Made by a program: the position numbers and the translations under genes. From assembly GCA_013396525.1 (NCBI GenBank), contig VWYX01000122.1, positions 511,736 to 575,735 of the forward strand: a DNA stretch of 64,000 nucleotides, written 5' to 3'. The notes below the pieces were generated by a model that worked only from the letters and a program-made list of their open reading frames with translations, searched no databases and was not told the DNA's origin. Shown in pieces: positions 48,301-60,152 of the stretch. The number at the start of each line of letters is the position of its first letter. Positions within the stretch are counted from its first letter, which is position 1. This stretch comes from Chaetorhynchus papuensis. Taxonomy: Eukaryota > Chordata > Aves > Passeriformes > Rhipiduridae.

Positions 48301-48859
48301 TTGTGTCACCTCTGTCTGGCCACTGGCACCCCGCCCCACTGAGCCACCTCCATCGGGCTTTGCCATGCCCTGCGAGACTGTCACGGCCTGGCAGGCACTC
48401 AGGTGCTTGTACAGCCCTGGGCTCTCCCCTGTGCACCTCCAGCCCTGTCCCCATTCCTCCCACACTGTCTCTGTGGTTCCAGCAGCTCACCTGCTCCCTC
48501 TGCTCCAGGCTGATGTCCAGGGGCTCATCGTCGTGGAGCTCCCTCTTGGGCCGGATGAAGGCAGGTGGCGTGAACCTGTTGGCCCGGTCAAACTCCTCTG
48601 GCTCCACGCCCCGGCCATCCCGCAGCCGCTCCCAGGCTGCCTTGCTGGCGCTGCTCTCCTCCGGCTGGGAAGGTCCTGCCGATGCTTCCTCCTCTCCCTC
48701 CTGCACCTCCTGCTCCAGCGTCCCCTGGCGTGCGGTTCCCGCCTCCGCCCGACGCCGTGTCGATGGCTGCTCCCGCAGCCCATCCTTGAAGGCTGACACG
48801 GCCAAGCTGACCTTCTGCACCCTCTCCACCGTCTGCCTCCTGGACATCAGCACCCCCAT
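45329..48859 (-). CDS. PHF24: PHF24 (KIAA1045, GINIP), PHD finger protein 24
   Basis: Complete on the minus strand in seven in-phase exons: 48491-48859, 47166-47351, 46621-46699, 46313-46515, 45840-46006, 45531-45632 and 45329-45425, TAG at 45329. They total 400 residues, the same as human. The start MGVLMS fits an N-myristoylation signal (Gly2, Ser6). The PHD zinc finger follows at C130, C133, C144, C147, H152, C155, C182 and C185 (C4HC3). Two EF-hand-like loops come next: D252-D263 (DPDKKGHIEWQD, imperfect) and D302-E313 (DQDNDGFIGEGE, canonical). The C-terminus ends SAALHLQPLA. In mammals the protein binds active G-alpha-i and shapes GABA-B signalling in neurons, including a class of sensory neurons; the zinc finger is not a histone reader there. 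The first coding exon opens at 48863 after 'cttcccaccgcag', four bases before the ATG, so at least one 5' UTR exon lies further right. Exon 5 contains an internal donor-like GGTGAGTG that homology says is not used. Confidence 0.97.
46089..46310. repeat. 41-bp minisatellite in a PHF24 intron
   Basis: About 5.5 degenerate units, anchored by 'ttgggtgctgtg' or variants at about 46130, 46171, 46212 and 46253, give a 41-bp period. It fills nearly the whole 306-bp intron (46007-46312) between exons 4 and 5. Confidence 0.8.
47510..48180. repeat. Degenerate G/T-rich minisatellite split by CR1
   Basis: Variants of 'gttgtaggttggatgggt' recur at about 47515-47715 and again at 47975-48180, on both sides of a CR1 insertion, inside the first coding intron of PHF24. 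Confidence 0.6.
47795..47965 (+). mobile_element. CR1 LINE 3' end in PHF24 intron
   Basis: Reads 'gttggacactggaacagac', 'tccccagggcagtggccac', 'caggagttggactttgatga', 'ggtcccttccaactcagga', ending 'tattctatg'. It is antisense to PHF24 and interrupts a minisatellite. Confidence 0.85.
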
Positions 48860-48863
48860 GGCT

Positions 48864-49679
48864 CTGCGGTGGGAAGGAAGGTGCTATGTCCCTGACGCCA
48901 AAAGGGTGTCCTGGTGGTTTTTCCCCAGCTGTGTGAGGAGCAGCTCAGGGCAGGGAGAAACTGGGTTATTGTGACAAGCTGGCGCTGGGGTTATGATGGT
49001 GGCTATGAGGAGATGGATTCCTGGCCATGGAGGGTCTGAGTGGGTGGGGGAGTGGGACAGGAGGCAGGGAGATGGTTTGGGGGTGCCTCCCCACCCTTGC
49101 TCTTTAGACTCCAGCTTAATAAGAAACACATCCAGGCCTTTCCCATGCCAGATCAGTAACACCCAGAGGGATTAGGACCAGCTGTAACCCTTCTTCTTGC
49201 GTGCATCTCCTTTCTGCCTTGGAAGACAGCCTCTGTGGCCAGTCAAGGGTGAAAGATGTCCTCCCTGCAGCTCTGCCCAGGACTCGGTCATAGCAGGTCT
49301 GGTGCTGACCCCCTCTTTAAATTCCTCTTCACTCACCTGCCTTTCTTGCACTCACATGCTTGTGAGCTGCTGTGATCACTGGGCATCCTGCAAGGAGCCA
49401 TGTGGGGAGGCTGGGCCAGCTGTAGGAGGGCTGTGAGGGTGCAAGAGGGAAGGGGAGCAATGTATGGGATTGGGACACATGGGTCCCAAGAAGGATGTTT
49501 GGCTTCAGTACCAAGGGAAGATCATCTTAGGGTAAAATGGGGAAGCCAACAGCAGCAGCATTAATAAGTTGGACTCTGTCTCACTCGGTGTGAGCTGGAG
49601 CTGGGGAGAAGCAGGATTTGGCCTCCAGTGTTGTGGGGCACAGCATCACCCAAGGGCTTCCCTCGTGCCATGCTGGGGT
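48864..49679 (-). other. PHF24: PHF24 5' intron (proximal part)
   Basis: Presumed intron upstream of the acceptor at 48864-48866. No exon or repeat is recognised. Confidence 0.45.
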
Positions 49680-49862
49680 TGCATTATGGAAGATGCTGCC
49701 CAGGGCAGTGGTGGAATCACCATCTCTGTAAATGTTTAAAAACTGTGTAGACATGGCACTTAGGGACATGGTTTAATGGTGGCCTTGGCAGTGCTGGGTT
49801 AATGGCTGGAGTCGATGATCTTAGAGGTCTTTTCCAGCCTTAATTAGTCTCTAATTCTATGC
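49680..49862 (+). mobile_element. CR1 LINE 3' end
   Basis: Contains 'gatgctgcccagggcagtgg', 'cacttagggacatggttta', 'cagtgctgggttaatggctg', 'gatgatcttagaggtctttt' and the terminal 'aattctatg'. Confidence 0.88.
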
Positions 49863-52800
49863 TACAGCACAGAGGCACTTCCAGCTGGTGCCCAGGGACC
49901 AGGAGGCAAAGCGGGGAGATCGGAGCAGCAATCTCCTGCCCTGCCAGCCCCAGCAGGGAAGTCCCCAGGTAGCGGGATAATTAGCAGCACGCGTGCACAC
50001 GCCGGGATCTCACTGTCTGCGGGAGGACTCGGCACCGCGGGCACTGCTGTGGCAGGGAGCCTGGTCAGGGTAATTACAGGTACCCCGCAGCAGCAGGGCC
50101 GAGCGGAGCGGAGCAGAGCACGCCGGCAGGCGGCAAACACCACTGCGTGCACACGCATGTGATTTCCCAGCCTCTCCCCACCACCGCGGGACCATCTGCC
50201 TGCAGATTCCCACGCGCTGAGCCGGGTACGCAACACGTGTGGGCCCCGTCCTGCGCGTGGGGGTCCCAGCAGCGTGCGCGTGTGTGGGCTGGGGTATTTG
50301 CACCTGTTGGCCGCAGTGCCTGGCTCGGAGCTGGTGCCCGGCATTCTTCAGCTCCCGGGGCTTTGCAAAGGTGGGAGCGGGGCAGAGCTGGAGGCACGTG
50401 TCCAAGCCACAGCAGCAGCATCTCTGCGGCTGTGCCAGTGGGAAGGAAAACACCTGGGTGTTTCTACCTCCTCGCCGTGCCACCACCCTCTGCCTGGCTG
50501 GCTCAGGATCGCGTCTGCCGTGGTCGGGATCAGCTCTGCTGCTGGGCAGCATTGCAGCTCTGCCTGCGAGCGAGAGAGTCGGAGAAGTCACAGGGAAGTC
50601 CCCCCAAGATCTGCCTTTGCAGGTCCCTGCACCACCGAGTGTTGGCCAGATCCAGGCCTACTCCTGTCCAAAAAGCAGGGAGGAGAGGGTCCAGAGGGGC
50701 TGGGCTCACAGAGAAGAGTGAAAAGAGGGGTGTGGCCCACAGCACGAGTCTCCCCGTTACCCACACTGGTGTTCCTGATCCCAGCGTGCTGGCAGCTTCT
50801 CCCCACGGTGCTGCTGAGCTCTGGGTGCCACAGCCCCAGCCACCCTGCAGTGCAGTGGGGCAGCCCAGGCCCCAGAAGGGTGGCTGGTGTGTGGACTTCC
50901 TGCATTTTCCCCCCCAAATCTGGTTCTCCTGTGTGTTCATGTCATAATCACCCACCTGCACTGTGCTGCTGCTGGAAGAGCCCAGCTCACCTCCCTGTTT
51001 CCTGTCCTGTCCCAAGCCTACCCTGAGTGCATTCTGCCACTGGCACCTGTGTGCCTGGAACCTGGACAGGGTCACTCCTATCATGACTTGTGTCTGTTCT
51101 CAGCTCTGCTGGCCTCCCTGCCCCTGCTAGTGCTGCACAGCTGGACCCTGCCTGCACATCCGGGGTGAATGGCTTCTCCCTGAACCCAGTCTCCAGACTC
51201 CACTGCCTTTCCACAGGCCCCATTGCTCCCCAGACACCCCAAACTTGCTCTGCCCTCTCCAGACCCCTTTTTGCCTGTGCCCCATACCCTGCCTGACCTG
51301 CCTGGCTTTGTGGAGTGAGACTTCACCCTCACATAGAACCTGGCCTGACTTGGGGTCCTGACAGACTTGGGGAGTCCCCCTTCTCCTGGGGAGGGAGGAC
51401 CAGGGGCAGTCTTGCCTCACAGCAGCCCAGACACCCGAGCAGCCCCTGTGTCCCCACATGTCCTTGGGGGAAGGTGTCTGCAGAGTTATTTGTGTCCACC
51501 CCCCGAGGCAAACAGAACCACCACCTGTCTCACCGTGACCCAAGAGGTGCGGGGGCCTTGACCTTGCTGCCAGGCTGCACTGTGGGGCTATTTTTAGGTC
51601 GCCCCCACAGAGGAGCTAAATCTGGGCACAGGCAGGAGCTGCCTGCAAACACCCGGCTCCACCGAGCCCTGCCAGCACCGGGGGCTGTCACAGTGGGTGG
51701 TGGGCACCTTCCCAACCCCTTCCCTTCCCTTGCCCCCAGCCCCCCGCACTCGTGCCCTGATCCTTGCGCAACACCCGTTCCCCTCACTCTTCTCTTTTGG
51801 ATTTGCTCCTTGCTGCTTCGTTCCTGCAGCAAAACACTGAGCCAGAAAGCACTTCATCCTCTCAGCACCCATGGACGCATCTTTCCCAGCTTCATGCTCC
51901 TCTCTGTGTGGGGGAAACTGAGGCATGGAAGCAAGGCTGGTGCAGCTGGAGTGAGGGTTAAGCCTGTGTTAGGTGGGAATGGGGAGAGAGCTGGTGGCTA
52001 GCACGGAGGCACCCCGGGAAAAGGAAAGAGGGCACAGCATCCGGATGCAAACAGAGCCAGTGGTCCCTGCACGGCTGCAAAATCTCTCTGCCATGGCAGA
52101 GCACACGTGGCTTGTGCAAGGGTTACGGGGTGCCAGGTTAGTGGTGGGTGTGGGGTGGCGAGTGACACACAGGTGGGCGTAGCGCAGCGCAGCGGGGGCG
52201 GTGTGGTGGCTGGGAGTGCAGGATGGATGCGTCGGGGAGCAGCGCAGGGGGGCTGTGTTTGTTAGGACTGGATGTGTTACGGGGTGGATGAGGTGCGAGG
52301 GGTGGATGTGTTCTGCGGTGGATGTGCTACAGCGTGGCTGGCAGTGCGGGGCGGGTGTCATGGCCCTCGGAGGGTGTTGTAGAGGGGTGGGCATGGGGTG
52401 GGTGGTGGCTTTGGGTGCAGGGATGTTGCAGCAGCTGTGGGAGTGGGGTGGTGTCTGTGGCAGCTGGGCATGCGGGATGGGTGCTTCTCAGGGGCCGTGG
52501 GTGCAGGGTGAGCTGTTGTGCTGCGCAGTGGCGGCCTGGGGAGATGGGGGTGTGGAGCCACAGGGTCTGTAGGACTGACTGTTACCTGCCCCACGGTGTG
52601 TCCTCAGTGCAGGGCCCTGCCAGCAAATGAAGAACCAGAGGGTGCTTGGGCTGGTGCACCCCTCCGCAGGATCCGTGGCACCCACCTTCAAGGGGCTGCG
52701 TCAGGGCTGTGCCTGGAGCAGAACCGCCTCCTGTGCCAGGAGTATGCTCCCCGACTGTGGGGAAGGATGCCCTGGTCCCCTCAGGCTGCCAGGCCTCCTC

Positions 52801-54035
52801 CCTGCCCTCACCAGGCTGCTGGGGCTTTTGCCCGGCAGTGCTGTGTCTTACTGCGAGCAGCGTTAGAGACCCTGGGGGTGGAGGGGTGGGGTACCAACGG
52901 GGAGGACAACCCTTGGGCATCAGAGCCCATGGCTGCCTCGTCCCAGGGCTCGGTCTGAAGCAGGACTGGGAGGAGCTGCCATGGCTCTGGCACGACTCTG
53001 GCACAGCCCTGCACACCCTGCCAGTTGCTGCCTGCCTGGGGTGAGGGGGACCAGGCTGTGAAGGCAGCAGGCTCTGTTTAGGGACATTGCATTGCACCTC
53101 CCTGAGCTGGTTGCAGATGGCCAGAGGGGTCTGGCAGCATCCCCTTGTCCCCTCTCCCAGGCAGACAGCACATGCTGGAACTGTGGCACTGCTGGGACTG
53201 CTGCCACGAGGTGATCCATTTGCCATGGGGCAGGGAGGTCTGTGGCTGGTGGTACCCTCCCACCCTCTCCAGGGCTGTGGGAGTCCAGTGGGGATGGGGG
53301 GGCAGGAGGGGGGAGCAGCACCCCTAGCTGTGCTGTGTCCCAGTCCTGGGGACACCAAGGTGGTGGCTGCTCTCCCTGCCGGATCAGGTTGCCCATCCTG
53401 CCGTGCTATGGCAGATTTTATAGGTGTGTCGCACTCTTTCATCTCCCAGAGGGGGATGAAAATGCCGTGACAGCAGAGTCCCTTCCTCTGCAGCAGACAC
53501 AGCTCCTGCCCAGCTCTGCACTTCTCATTCTCCTCTCCGTCCCCAGCCCCTCTCCCCAGTACCCACATGAAGACCCCGATATCTGGGCAGGACCCTCTCA
53601 CCCCATCCTCATCCCCTCTCCCAGGCATCCCATCCCAGGAGCTCTGGTCACCCTCCCTGGCACCAGGACCCCAGGGCCAGTGGGGGAACCCACCCAAGGG
53701 TGACACAATGTATGGACAGCCCACGCCACGCACCCAGGAAAGCACCCACAATGGCAAAAAAACCCTCTTACCAGGATCAGAGTCGGTCTGGGAACACGAG
53801 CCCTAGACAGCAGTCCACACGGTGTCCATCGCCGCTGCCTCTGGCCACGAGCCCCTCTCCACCCGCGGGTGCTCACTGCATGCCGTGCTCCGCGTGCAAA
53901 TCCCTGTCAGGGGATGGAGCGGCGAGGGTGGTACCCGGGAAGCCAGAGCCGTGCACTTGCTGCCGGAGGATGCAGGAGGCAGCAAGATGCTGGGAGCGGA
54001 TGCCTGTGTCTAGCGCGCACGCACACACACACACA

Positions 54036-54070
<35 letters not shown>

Positions 54071-56100
54071 AGGAAGCAGGGAGCTTGTGACTAGGGCTGA
54101 GCAGATGCAGCCTGGTTTGCTGTCCCTGTACCAATTGCTGCCCGAGCCCTGTTAAAAAGCTCTCCGAGAAACGAAGATTTTTTTTAACTGGGCTGACGTG
54201 TGCTGGAAGATACCAATAAAAGCTTTCCCTGCATCTCCTTTGGCCCCCTGGGTTGTACCGCCTTTCTTAGAAAAAACCTCAAGGATTACAGAGATGGGAC
54301 CGCATCCAAGGATGAGCAAAGGTCTCATCTGCCCCCGCTGCGGGGTCTTCCCCAGACCAGTGCCCTAGTCACAGGCTACCTGTACCTGCTTTAACCCAAT
54401 ACCTGCTGGTCAGTGTTGCAGGCACGCTGTCCTTGCCACACTACGGTGCAGCAGGGGCACGGTGGCTGCTGGCTACGTGCAGCTCTGTGTGCCCAGTGCA
54501 ATGCAAAACCCGGGGGTTTTGTTCTTCTAGTCCCCAGGACTTGATGTATCACCTGGGTGGACACTACAGGGCTACACCAGGGCTGGGGGCACACAGAGGG
54601 TGTGAAGGAGGTGATGGGGCAGGACAGAGGATGCTGGTGGGGAGAGGAAGGCACAGGTCTAATGCAGAACCTCTGAAGACAGGATATCTGGTCCACATGC
54701 ATCCCCAGCTGCCCCACAGCTTGGTGGAGATGGTCACTCAGACCCCTTACACCTTACTGGAAGGGGGTGCCACTGATAAGGGCCTGTGCTTTCCCCTTCA
54801 GGAATAGACAGCTCTGCATGGGGATGATTTAGGGTGAAACAGACTCTGAGCCCTCCTAGGAGCAGCTTCCATCCAGGCTTGGGATTAGTGCTGAAGGTAA
54901 GAGCAGAGGGGCCTGGGCAGTGGGGATGCTGCAGGGCTGCCCTGCTCCTTGGCCAGGCTGGATACAGCAGGTCCTGTCCTGGCTAGGGGAGAGGGAAGCT
55001 CTGCTCAGCCCCACTGCACTGTTCCTGTTCCCAGGATACTGCCTGGGGGGAGCCCCACATCCCAGCCTGACATCCTAGCCCTGCCAGCCCCTGCGTCCTC
55101 CATTGGGCAGGTCCTATCAGGTTCCAGGTCTGCCAGCCCCACAGAACTGTGGACATGTGGACAGCAGTGAGCAGCAGTGGAGAGGTGGGGATGTCACCTT
55201 TCCTGTGAGAGCATGGGCAGCGTGGAGTGGGAGACCTGGGATTAAGAACCAGTTGATGACTGAAGCTTCCTGGCTTCTGGAAGATGGGCAGAACCGTGCC
55301 TGAGGTCTTCTACACCCCTGAAAAAACCTGTGGTGGATGTGGCATTCAACAACCCTGGAGTGCTCTGCCTCCCCAGGAGCAGGTGACTGGAATAGGGCAG
55401 CTCTGAGGGGAACAGATTCCACATGCTTGTGCCACGTGCTGGAGCCAGGATGGTTCCTGACCCCTGACTGCTACTCCACACCCTGTGTCAGCCCTCCCTA
55501 GACTTATGGGCACTGCTGACACTGATCCCGCAGTACCCATACCTTCACTGCAGACCCTTCTCTTGGGAGTAAGCTGAGACCATCTGCAGCTCATGTCCAG
55601 AGGCTGGGAAAGGCAGCATGTGGGTGCTGTGCTGGGATTTGTGTTGGTCCATGGCTCTCTTCCCCATGTCTGGGGATGCACGAAGCCGGGCTGGAGACAG
55701 GATTTATCTGTTTTCAGCTTGTGGATGTCAGGTCCTGTCTTGCTACACTCCATCAGATGCAGGAGCCTTAGTGGAGCCTCTGGGTGCTCTGCCCTGGCCC
55801 AAAGTGCCTCTCTGTGCTTCATCCTTCCCCAGGAATGCTTCCCTTTAGGGTGAATCACATTTTGCATTATTTGGCCTGGGGAGCATGGCAGAAAGGTGTT
55901 GGGATGGCTGTGGGGTGGAGAAAGTGGATGCCAGCTGTAAGGGAGGCCAACGGGCAACATCTTCACAGATGAACCTTGGCCCCAGAGGACTGCAGAGGAG
56001 TGTGCGGGCAGGCTGTGAAAGCTTTTAGTGCCTCTGTGGGGAGGGCCCTGCCCTGGCAGTCCCGAGGCTGAGTGCAGTGGTTCCTGGAAAAGCAGAGGCA
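49863..56100. other. Region upstream of PHF24, no exon recognised
   Basis: Moderately CpG-rich at 49970-50420 (gcacacgccgggatctcac), which could hold an alternative 5' exon. G-rich low-complexity sequence with recurring 'gtggatgtgtt'/'gggtgcaggg' pieces lies at 52130-52540. An (AC)n(TC)n tract is listed separately. The many open frames show no family resemblance. Confidence 0.4.
54018..54068. repeat. (AC)n(TC)n compound microsatellite
   Basis: About ten AC/CA units run straight into about fifteen TC units. Confidence 0.95.
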
Positions 56101-56199
56101 AGGAGGAGCTCCAGTCCCGCTCCTGCTCTAGTTGCCAAAGGCCTTGGGGATCCTGCTGCGGGCAGCTGCGGTGTCCCCCAAAATGAGAGCTACAGCCCA

Positions 56200-56750
56200 G
56201 ATCCGCTTCTGCAAGGACACCCCGTGCCGGATTAAGGATCGTCTCGCACCCTTTGGGGAGGAGGAGGACACAGTCCCCTGTCCTCTCCCTCCGAAAAGCC
56301 ACAGCGTGGTTGGCTGCTCGCTGGAGCGGCGCAGCCGGCAACAGGCTGGGGAAGCTCCTGAGAGGGAGCCGGCAGCGCCGGTCTGCTGGAGGAGGGCTGC
56401 AGGGGCGGAGGTGAGAGCTGAGCTGCAGCGGGAATGTGCATTTTCGTCAGCTCCTCTCCCCGCTCCGAAATCTCGCATGACGCCCGCGTGTAGGTCACTG
56501 GCTGCTGCGGCGACGCGGCGTGTGGGCTCACCATCTGCGGCTGCTTCTGGAGCGCGCCGACCGGGAACGCCGTGCGCTGCCCCGCCGCACCCCTGCGCCT
56601 GCCCAGCCCCCGGGGCCGCAGCTGCCAGCACCCTGGGGGGCACGGGGGGTCTGCCCTTCGCTGGGGAGGGATGGGGACCCGAAGTTTTGGCAGGAACAGC
56701 AGCCCCGGCGCGCTTGCGCGAGCCGGCGTTCCTGCCAGTCTGCGGGGGGT
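56200..56750 (-). promoter_or_regulatory. PHF24: CpG island, candidate PHF24 first exon/promoter
   Basis: CpG-dense block (ctgcggcgacgcggcgtg, ggagcgcgccgaccggga). On the minus strand a strong donor, CAGATG/GTGAGC, falls at about 56531, preceded by a G+C-rich stretch suited to a 5' UTR. Spliced to 48863 this would leave a 7.7-kb intron, but the ATG just before the donor would open a short overlapping upstream frame, which weakens the idea. It is the best promoter candidate in this direction. Confidence 0.35.
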
Positions 56751-58500
56751 GATGGAAAAGAGAACTTGTCAAAATAGCGAGAGATCTTTTTTCAGGAGAT
56801 TGCAAGTTTGGCTGATGGAGATAATAGTGTTGATGCGCTGCGGGGAGGGTTCGGAGAGGCATCGACTCCCCTCATGGCAGCTGTTTCAGGAGGGAAGGAT
56901 GATACCAAAATCAGCATGAAATTGGATAAAAACTGGCTGCCTGATGGGCTGCCGTGTCAGACTGCAGGCAGGGAACGGCAGAGCATCGCCCATCATCTGG
57001 AATAAGCGGTGCAAGAGCAAGCCTGTGAGTGAGGGAGACCATGCCTGGCTCTGTCCGGCGGTCACAGCCCGTGACCCCCACGTGTGTGGGCTCCATGCAG
57101 GGAAAGGAGCTCAGGGTCTTACATATGGACCTGGTCCCAGTTGATCCTGCTCTCCACTGGCAACGAAGCAGGAAACCTCCCAGTGCTGGCTGCAAGACAG
57201 CCCCTCTCAAGGCCACCTCCAAGTGGCTGTCCTTCATGTCCACTGACAGTTGTCCATCCCTGCCCCTGGACATTCACACTGGCTCATTGATGACCACACT
57301 CCTGGTCATCAATCAGGTGCTGTGCAGGATGCTGATGGCTGTCCATCATGTTCCCTCATCCAGGCCAGATCACTGACACTGCCTTTCAGTCCCTACATTG
57401 ATGCAGCTGACCTCTGGTGATCCCACACCCTGACAGCTCAGCCATCAATCCCGACAGCCTCCAGCTCCCTGCAGCTCAAGCCAGAGGGTGGAGGGGACCT
57501 GTGGCCCTGTGCCACCTGCCCCAAAGGTTTAAACCTGCTTCCTGTGGGAGCTGATCCTGGAGAATCCTAGGCTGCTCTGATACCTTCCCTCTCTCCTGTC
57601 CCCAACAATGTCCCTCCCCTCCAGGCGTGTGTGTGTGAGGCTGCAGTGCCACTGCCACTGCAAACTGGTGATGGGGTGGTGACTGCTCCGTGGCTCCTGC
57701 TCCCTGCATTCATTCTGCTGTGTTTTTTGGGATGGTGATGGCAACAGGGATCATCCCGGTTTTCCCCCTGCCCTCAGTAGCCAGAGTGCCCTAAGCAGGA
57801 GCTGCCAGATGGTGCCCAACATGGGCGCAGCCCCTCCTTTGGCCCCCATCAGCAGCCACGTGGTGGCAAACCCGAAGTAGGTTAAGACGCCGTGGATGCT
57901 GGCTCTGTGCCTCAAGGCCGTGGCACCGAGCTTTTGTGCTCTGAGTTTTCCCCTCCCATCCCAGAGTGCAGAGCTCTTGCCAGACATCATTACTGACCAG
58001 CCCTGTTTACACTGCCAGGGTGCAAGGGCTGGTTTTGCCCCCTGTCCCACCCCAACAGCTTCTGTGGTATTCAGAAATTCCCCAATACAAAAGCCTGGAT
58101 AGTCTATCTAACTTCAGCCACACAGGACTGGGGAGTTTGCAATCAAGGTCTGTTGATTCACAGCAGGATCCCAGCTGCAGCATGACCAGGCACCACTCTG
58201 TGTGGATGGGGGGCATCACTCCTTTGCCCAGCTGCAAATTTGGTCTGGGGTGCCACTCTAACCTGATCCAACAACCTCTCCTGGAGCATGAGCACACTGT
58301 GCTTCCCAGGGTGGTTTTAGCTCCTTCCAGGGCCCTGACGTGGTACAGAGCTGAACGCTGCTTCCTTCTCATCCTCACCTGTGTCTGCTGCCATTCCCAC
58401 CTCACTGCCACATCCCCACATCTGCTGGGCTGAGCCACAGCAGCCCCAGATCTGCTGGACATGCATCTCTGAGCAGGCAGTGCATCCTAGCAGCTTCTCC
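56751..58500. other. Intergenic, nothing recognised
   Basis: Unique sequence with no exon, repeat family or RNA signature that I can support. Confidence 0.4.
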
Positions 58501-58509
58501 TGCTGTGTC

Positions 58510-58599
58510 GAGGAGAGGAGAGGAGAGGAGAGGAGAGGAGAGGAGAGGAGAGGAGAGGAGAGGAGAGGAGAGGAGAGGAGAGGAGAGGAGAGGAGAGGA
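58510..58599. repeat. (AGGAG)18 microsatellite
   Basis: A pure pentanucleotide array of 90 bp. Confidence 0.97.
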
Positions 58600-58746
58600 T
58601 TCAATCCAAACACCTCTGCCCTGCTGGCAAGGGCACTGCCATGGTCTGTTTAAGGAGCTGGGGACAGGCAAGCAACCCTCAGGGCTGGAGGCAGAGCCCA
58701 TCTGGCTGCAGAGCAGAGTGCCTCTCCCTCTCTTTTCCCTCTCCTC

Positions 58747-58850
58747 TCACACATCATCTCATTTCCTATCTTTTCCTCTCAGCTGAGAGCTGTGAGTGCT
58801 GGATGTGTCCATTGTATCCCCCTGGGGCACAGCTGGGTCCTTTTCCAACA
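58747..58850 (+). repeat. 104-bp duplicated segment, copy 1
   Basis: Starts tcacacatcatctcatttc and ends ccttttccaaca. It matches 60644-60747 with a single difference (T/G), about 150 bp downstream of a GA-rich array. Confidence 0.95.
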
Positions 58851-60089
58851 GCCTAGATCCAGCCTAGATCCAGCTCATCCATCCTCTCACTTGTCCACTT
58901 CCAGAGCTGTGTGCTACACTCTGCTCCCTGCTGTAGTCCTGCAGTCACAGTATGGCTGTTCCCTCATCCTGCAGGACCGGGCTCTGCAGAGCCTTGGAAA
59001 GAGTGTGAGGTGCTCAGTATCACCTTGTGCAGTCGTTTGCCCATATTGCTCCTCCATGAGCTGCCTTCATCCCCATGATAAGGGAGAAAAGCTGATGGAG
59101 ACCACTGTTAGGACCTGGGGAGGGAGTACAGAGAAAGGATGTGGTCTGACAGTTCCTGAGTTCCAAAATGCCCCATGAGGAGCTGGGGGGAAGGTTCAGG
59201 GGTGAGGGAAGCAAGGACATGAAGGAGGTGGGAGGAAGCCAGCAACCCATCTTGCCCAGAGGACATACTCCAGAACTTGGATCTGCAGGAAGGTGTTCCC
59301 CAAGCTTGTGCTTGTCCTGGGATGCCCTTCCTTGGAGTGGCAGGTCCCTGCAAAGCATCGGGAAGGGAGTTGTGGATCTTTCAATCCTGTTCCTATGGCT
59401 GGTGGCTCGCCAAGCCTCGTGCTGATGAGATGAGGGTGCTCCCGCTGGACAGATAATAGCTGAGCAATTTAGAGCTCTCTAATCTAGGAGTACTCTTGCA
59501 GGCATCAGATAAATGACCCTCTTCACAGGACCACTCCAGCCAGCTCCCAGACAGTGGGCATCCCTCCCAGCCTGTCCCCTCTGCTCCACCTGCAAGTCCC
59601 ACAAAATTTGAGTCAGACCCCACAACTCTCCAGGGACCCTCCTCTCATAAGCAGGGACATGGGTGTAGTCAAATAGTGAAGACTGGTGCAGGGACTTGTC
59701 CTCCAGGACACTGATGGGCTCTGGAGAGCAGGATGAGCCCTGGGAATGGGGAGAAGGATCAGGGCTGTTGGTGGGGGGAGTGCTGGGTTTGGACTGTGGA
59801 TGGGTGCAGGTGTGGATTTGTAGCCCCACAGCATCTTGCAGGGCATTCAGTCAGCCCCACGGGAATGCCAGCCCTTCCTGCTGCCCAGCCGGCAGCGTGG
59901 CTGTCCCCCTGCAGCGTCACCCCCAACCCCGCACCCTCCCTCTCTGCCGCAGGCCGCTGGAGCATCCTCACAGAAGAGCTTTTCAAGTGGAACGGAAACG
60001 CCTAATGAGGGCCGACTTCATTAACCAGGGCTGTCACCGGGATGATTGCTGCCTTCCTGAGCCACTCTGTGAGCAATGAGGCTGTGTCA
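58851..60089. other. Intergenic, one possible conserved element
   Basis: No exon is supported. The stretch 59950-60075 (ttcaagtggaacggaaacgc, acttcattaaccagggctg) is rich in homeodomain-like words (TCAAGTGG, CTAATGA, CATTAAC) and could be a conserved enhancer. Confidence 0.35.
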
Positions 60090-60152
60090 GAGGAGAGGAG
60101 AGAGGAGAGAGGAGAGGAGAGAGGAGAGAGGAGAGAGGAGAGAGGAGAGAGG
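60090..60152. repeat. (GGAGA/GGAGAGA)n tract running into a gap
   Basis: Mixed 5- and 7-bp purine units, GA-rich on +, cut off by N at 60153. Confidence 0.95.

Noticed and set aside
52582..53757. 391-codon minus-strand open frame
   Set aside because: The longest open frame in the window, but its composition is that of G+C-rich intergenic sequence, with no domain, no splice context and no conserved-looking segment.
55346..56341. 331-codon minus-strand open frame
   Set aside because: No recognisable family; it runs from unique intergenic sequence into the edge of a CpG island. Kept only as non-coding.
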